A stretch of 9,065 bases of DNA from Desulfobulbus sp. (GTDB lineage: Bacteria; Desulfobacterota; Desulfobulbia; Desulfobulbales; Desulfobulbaceae), in assembly GCA_017998195.1 (NCBI GenBank), contig JAGODN010000076.1, forward strand, positions 1 to 9,065. Reading direction: 5' to 3'. The position numbers were made by a program, and so were the translations under genes. This document shows positions 5,903 to 9,065 of the stretch, piece by piece. The first letter of the stretch is position 1. Each line of letters begins with the position of its first letter. Under the pieces are notes generated by a model. The model was not told the DNA's origin, ran no database searches, and saw only the letters and a list, made by a program, of their open reading frames with translations.

Positions 5903-7021
5903 CTACCCCAGGTGTTCGAGGGTGATCTTGAGCATGCGGCGCACCGGCTCGGCCGCGCCCCAGAGCAGCTGGTCGCCCACGGAAAAGGCGCTCAGGTACT
6001 CGGGCCCGAGGTTCATCTTGCGCAGCCTCCCCACCGGGATGTCCAGGGTGCCGGTAACCCGGGCCGGGGTCAGCTCCTTCAGGGTCTCTTCCTTTGTATT
6101 CTTCACCAGGTACACCCACTGGTTGTGGCCGGCTATGGCCTGTTCGATCTCAGCCAGCGGGATATCCCGTTTCAGCTTGACGGTGAAGGCCTGGCTGTGG
6201 CAGCGCATGGCGCCGATGCGCACGCAGCAGCCGTCGATGGGGATCTGGCCCGGGGCCAGACCGAGGATCTTGTTGGTCTCGGTCACGCCCTTCCACTCCT
6301 CCCGGGTCTGGCCGTTGTCCATGGCCGTGTCGATCCAGGGGATGAGGCTGCCGGCCAGGGGCGCGCCGAAATTGGCGGTCGGGAACGATGGGTGGCGCAG
6401 GGTCTCGACCACGTTGCGGTCCAGGTCGAGGATGGCCGCGGCCGGGTTGTCGAGCAGCTGCTCGGCGTTCTCGCCCACCAGCCGCATCTGGTTGACCAGC
6501 TCGCGCATGTTCTTCGCGCCCGCGCCCGAGGCGGCCTGGTAGGTCTGGCTGCTCACCCACTCCACCCAGTCCCGGGCGAACAGCCCGCCGAGCGCCATGA
6601 GCATCAGGCTCACTGTGCAGTTGCCGCCGATGTATTTTTTGATCCCCCTGGCCAGGGCCGCATCAATCACCGCCCGGTTCACCGGGTCGAGCACGATCAC
6701 CGCGTCCGCATCGAGCCGCAGCTTGGAGGCCGCGTCGATCCAGTAGCCCTGCCAGCCGCGGGCCATGAGCTGCGGGTAGACCTCAGCGGTGTAGCTGCCG
6801 CCCTGGCAGCTGAGGATGATGTCGTTCTCCGCCAGCAGCGCCGCATCGGTGCCGTCGAGCAGCTCGTACACCGTGCCGTTCACCTCCGGCCCGGCCTGGC
6901 CGGCCTGGGAGGTGGAAAAGAAACGGGGTTCGTAGCCCTGGAAATCCCCTTCCTGCCGCATCCGCTCCATGAGCACCGAGCCGACCATGCCGCGCCAGCC
7001 GACAATACCTACTTTTTTCAT
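5903..7021 (-). CDS. asd: Aspartate-semialdehyde dehydrogenase
   Basis: This 372-residue enzyme is close in length and sequence to E. coli Asd (367). It reduces aspartyl-phosphate to aspartate semialdehyde with NADPH, the branch point to lysine/diaminopimelate, threonine and methionine. The N-terminus has the nucleotide-binding loop GWRGMVGS (8-15). The catalytic cysteine is Cys135 in GGNCTVS, Gln162 lies in TYQAASG, and Arg268 and His275 lie in CVRIGAMRCHSQAF, all at or next to the E. coli positions. It is the Gram-negative-type Asd rather than the shorter Gram-positive/archaeal type. Start ATG lies 12 bases after the prs-like stop; its Shine-Dalgarno is weak (GAAG), so coupling to the upstream gene is likely. 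TAG stop, followed by a bidirectional terminator. It is the last gene of the minus-strand cluster. Confidence 0.97.
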   Translation of the reverse strand: MKKVGIVGWRGMVGSVLMERMRQEGDFQGYEPRFFSTSQAGQAGPEVNGTVYELLDGTDAALLAENDIILSCQGGSYTAEVYPQLMARGWQGYWIDAASKLRLDADAVIVLDPVNRAVIDAALARGIKKYIGGNCTVSLMLMALGGLFARDWVEWVSSQTYQAASGAGAKNMRELVNQMRLVGENAEQLLDNPAAAILDLDRNVVETLRHPSFPTANFGAPLAGSLIPWIDTAMDNGQTREEWKGVTETNKILGLAPGQIPIDGCCVRIGAMRCHSQAFTVKLKRDIPLAEIEQAIAGHNQWVYLVKNTKEETLKELTPARVTGTLDIPVGRLRKMNLGPEYLSAFSVGDQLLWGAAEPVRRMLKITLEHLG

Positions 7022-7033
7022 GATATTCTTCGC

Positions 7034-7984
7034 TTATGAGGAAAAAGTTGCGCCTGGCCGGGATGCGCCCAGGCGGAAATAGCTCTTCAGTTCATCGGCG
7101 ATCACCGGCGCCGCCGAATAGATCTGCAGCAAATCGTCGCTCTCCCGGCCCGGGTAGGTGTCGGCGCCGATGATGCAGCAGATGCCCCGCTCGACGAACC
7201 GCTGCCGGGCGTTGCCGGCGAGCACCAGGTGGGTGGCCATGACCATCACCCCGACCGCGCCCGCCTCGTAGCAGCGGTCCACGGTCTGCAGCATGGAGCC
7301 GCCGGTGCGGATCATGTCGTCGCAGATGATCGCCGTCCGTCCCCTGACCGCGCCGGACAGCTGGCCGACAATGGTCTTGTCCACGTCGAATCGGTCCTTG
7401 TTGGCGGCGGTGTGGGGACAGTCGAGCAGCCCGGCGAGCCGCGCCACCCGCTTGGAGAAGCCGTAGTCCGGCGAGACCAGCACCGGGTTGTCGATGTGCA
7501 GCCCGCGGATGTGCGCCGCCGCCAGTCGCTCGGTCCACAGGTGGCGGGTGCGCACCTCGCCGGTGTGGGCGTGCATCACCGACTCGGAGTGCAGGTCGAT
7601 GAAGGCCACGTAGTCCGGCCGGGCCCGGAAGATCTGCCGGGTGCGGGTGATGCCCTTGGGGATCTCGCCGGATTCGGGCTTGGCCCGCTCCATGGTCGAG
7701 TAGCCCAGGTAGGGGATGATCACGTTCACCGACAGGGCGTTCCAATAGCGGGCCCCGGCGATCAGGTCGATCAGCTCCTGGTGGGCGCTGTCGTCCGGGG
7801 TGTTGGCGATGATCACCAGGTCGCAGCCGGCGATGTCGCAGGGGAAGGCGTGGTAGATCTCGCCGTCGGCAAAGGTGCGGGTGATCATCTCGGTCACCGG
7901 GAGGTCGAGTTCCCGGCCCACCGCGGCGGCCATGGCGGTGGCCGAGCGGGTACCGACGAGGATGATGTTTTTCCGGCGCGGCAT
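7034..7984 (-). CDS. Divergent ribose-phosphate pyrophosphokinase (PRPP synthase-like) protein
   Basis: The protein has 316 residues, the usual Prs length, with two phosphoribosyltransferase-fold halves. Recognisable elements in order: TFADGE (37-42, canonical RFSDGE), IIPYLGY (89-95), DLH (130-132), SPDYG (171-175), NKDR (195-198, canonical DKRR), DDMIRTGGS (222-230, canonical DDMIDTGGT) and MATH (249-252). In the family the reaction is ribose 5-phosphate + ATP to PRPP + AMP. Departures from canonical Prs: the RQDR ATP-binding segment after PYxGY reads TMER (97-100), and the last Asp of DDMID is Arg226. Lys196 and Arg198 of the catalytic loop and His132 are kept. It lies between leuB and asd with gaps of 21 and 12 bases. 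It may be a diverged PRPP synthase, or a relative acting on another sugar phosphate or serving regulation. The housekeeping prs is expected elsewhere in the genome. Confidence 0.85.
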   Translation of the reverse strand: MPRRKNIILVGTRSATAMAAAVGRELDLPVTEMITRTFADGEIYHAFPCDIAGCDLVIIANTPDDSAHQELIDLIAGARYWNALSVNVIIPYLGYSTMERAKPESGEIPKGITRTRQIFRARPDYVAFIDLHSESVMHAHTGEVRTRHLWTERLAAAHIRGLHIDNPVLVSPDYGFSKRVARLAGLLDCPHTAANKDRFDVDKTIVGQLSGAVRGRTAIICDDMIRTGGSMLQTVDRCYEAGAVGVMVMATHLVLAGNARQRFVERGICCIIGADTYPGRESDDLLQIYSAAPVIADELKSYFRLGASRPGATFSS

Positions 7985-7987
7985 GCG

Positions 7988-7995
7988 CCCTCCCT
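7988..7995 (-). promoter_or_regulatory. Shine-Dalgarno of the prs-like gene
   Basis: On the minus strand AGGGAGGG lies three bases before the ATG at 7984-7982, inside the 21-base gap after leuB. It supports the chosen start and independent ribosome loading on this gene. Confidence 0.7.
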
Positions 7996-8005
7996 GCCGC
8001 AGGAT

Positions 8006-9065
8006 TTACGCGGCGCGAATTTCGCTGACGATGGCGTCACCCAGGGTGGCGGTGGCCACCGGCGTGACCCCGGGGGTGGCGATGTCCCGGGTCATGATCC
8101 GCTTCTCGAGGATGGCCGCCACCGCGTTCTCGATGACCGCGGCCGGCTCGTCCAGGCCCAGGCTGTACTTGAGCAGCATGGCCGCGGACAGGATCTGGGC
8201 GATGGGGTTGGCGATGCCCTGGCCGGCGATGTCCGGGGCCGAGCCGCCGGCCGGCTCGAACATGCCGAACCTGGAGCTGTTCAGGCTGGCCGAGGCGAGC
8301 ATGCCCATGGAACCGGTGAGCATGGCCGCCTCGTCGCTGATGATGTCGCCGAACATGTTGCCGCAGAGCATGACGTCGAACTGGTGCGGGTCACGCACCA
8401 GCTGCATGGTGGCGTTGTCGATGTAGATGTGCTCAAGGGTCACGTCCGGGAAGTCGCGGGCCACCTCCTTGACCACCTCGCGCCAGAAGACCATGGAGGT
8501 GAGCACGTTGGCCTTGTCCACCGAGGTCACCTTTTTCCGGCGCAGCCGCGCCGCCTCGAAGGCCATGCGGGCGATGCGCTCGATCTCCGAGCGCTTGTAG
8601 ACCTTGGTGTCCCAGGCGCGCTCGTCCGGGCCGCTGCCCTCGCGGCCCTTGGGCTGGCCGAAGTAGATGCCCGAGGTGAGTTCGCGCACCACGAGCACGT
8701 CAAAGCCGTCGCCGACGATGTCCGGCCGCAGCGGGCAGGCGCCCACCAGGGCCTTGAACACCTTGGCCGGCCGCAGGTTGCAGAACAGGTCGAAGTGCTT
8801 GCGCAGGGGCAACAACGCCGCCCGCTCGGGCTGCTCGGCCGGGGGCAGGGTCTCCCACTTGGGCCCGCCCACCGAGCCGAAGAGGATGGCCTCGCTCGCT
8901 TCGCACACCTTCAGGGTGGAGGCGGGCAGGGCCTCGCCATGGTTGTCGATGGCGATGCCGCCGACATCCGCCGGCGTATACGCAAGCGAGAAGCCGAATT
9001 TTCGCTGGACCGCGTCCAGCACCTTGATGGCCTCGGCCATCACCTCCGGGCCGATGCCGTCACCG
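8006..9065 (-). CDS. leuB: 3-isopropylmalate dehydrogenase, C-terminal 352 residues (5' end outside window)
   Basis: The reading frame continues to the window edge. The first visible residues are GDGIGPEVMAEAI, the conserved LeuB N-terminal motif, so only about ten residues are missing and the GTG/ATG codons near 9043 are not the start. LeuB oxidises and decarboxylates 3-isopropylmalate with NAD+ in leucine synthesis. Visible family motifs: FGSVGGPKW, LLPLRKHFDLFCNLRPAK, TSGIYFGQPKGREGSG (with the catalytic Tyr), SVDKANVL (catalytic Lys), YIDNATMQL, FGDIISDEAAM (metal-binding Asp residues) and the NAD-binding EPAGGSAPDIAGQGIANP. The LRPAK and GREGSG segments favour LeuB over isocitrate or tartrate dehydrogenase. 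It is followed at 21 bases by the prs-like gene and then asd; leuB next to asd is a familiar arrangement in many bacteria. The promoter lies beyond the right edge. Confidence 0.96.
   Translation of the reverse strand, partial: GDGIGPEVMAEAIKVLDAVQRKFGFSLAYTPADVGGIAIDNHGEALPASTLKVCEASEAILFGSVGGPKWETLPPAEQPERAALLPLRKHFDLFCNLRPAKVFKALVGACPLRPDIVGDGFDVLVVRELTSGIYFGQPKGREGSGPDERAWDTKVYKRSEIERIARMAFEAARLRRKKVTSVDKANVLTSMVFWREVVKEVARDFPDVTLEHIYIDNATMQLVRDPHQFDVMLCGNMFGDIISDEAAMLTGSMGMLASASLNSSRFGMFEPAGGSAPDIAGQGIANPIAQILSAAMLLKYSLGLDEPAAVIENAVAAILEKRIMTRDIATPGVTPVATATLGDAIVSEIRAA

Noticed and set aside
5870..7039. 389-codon open frame on the plus strand antisense to asd
   Set aside because: Same codon-register shadow effect opposite a clear Asd. 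The start lies inside a terminator hairpin and the translation shows no family features.

Overview
The window is strongly G+C-rich, densely coding chromosomal DNA from a Gram-negative bacterium. The lipoprotein-export genes (LolC/E tail and LolD) require an outer membrane. The gene mix (a Gram-negative-type asd, leuB beside asd, a DUF3597 protein, and a very large SNF2 ATPase with a long N-terminal extension) is compatible with a deltaproteobacterial (Desulfobacterota, perhaps Desulfobulbales-like) genome. That assignment is an impression from protein similarity remembered by eye, not from a search. No mobile element, CRISPR array, tRNA or rRNA was seen.

Left half, plus strand: the last 39 residues of a LolC/LolE-type permease overlap the start of lolD (ATPase of the lipoprotein-releasing ABC transporter). 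After 22 bases follows a 1439-residue SNF2-family ATPase with a complete C-terminal motor and about 970 residues of N-terminal sequence. These three may form one transcription unit. After the SNF2 gene comes a 219-base spacer with a candidate sigma-70 promoter, a small hairpin and a strong intrinsic terminator, then a 129-residue DUF3597 protein with a strong ribosome binding site. The terminator lies between the candidate promoter and the DUF3597 gene, so the spacer could be an attenuated leader or encode a short RNA of about 70 nt. It could also simply end SNF2 transcription.

Right half, minus strand: leuB (5' end beyond the right edge), a divergent ribose-phosphate pyrophosphokinase-like gene and asd are closely spaced (21 and 12 bases) and look like one operon. 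LeuB serves leucine synthesis. Asd serves the aspartate family (Lys/DAP, Thr, Met, and Ile through Thr). The prs-like protein belongs to the PRPP synthase fold but departs from the canonical active site at several positions. Its insertion between the two amino-acid genes is the most interesting gene-level oddity. The plus-strand DUF3597 gene and the minus-strand asd converge on a 159-base spacer with two intrinsic terminators, one of them bidirectional and nested in a larger palindrome.

Most of the window is housekeeping. I see no convincing new multi-gene system. The best leads are the divergent prs-like enzyme, the SNF2 N-terminal architecture and the DUF3597 leader.
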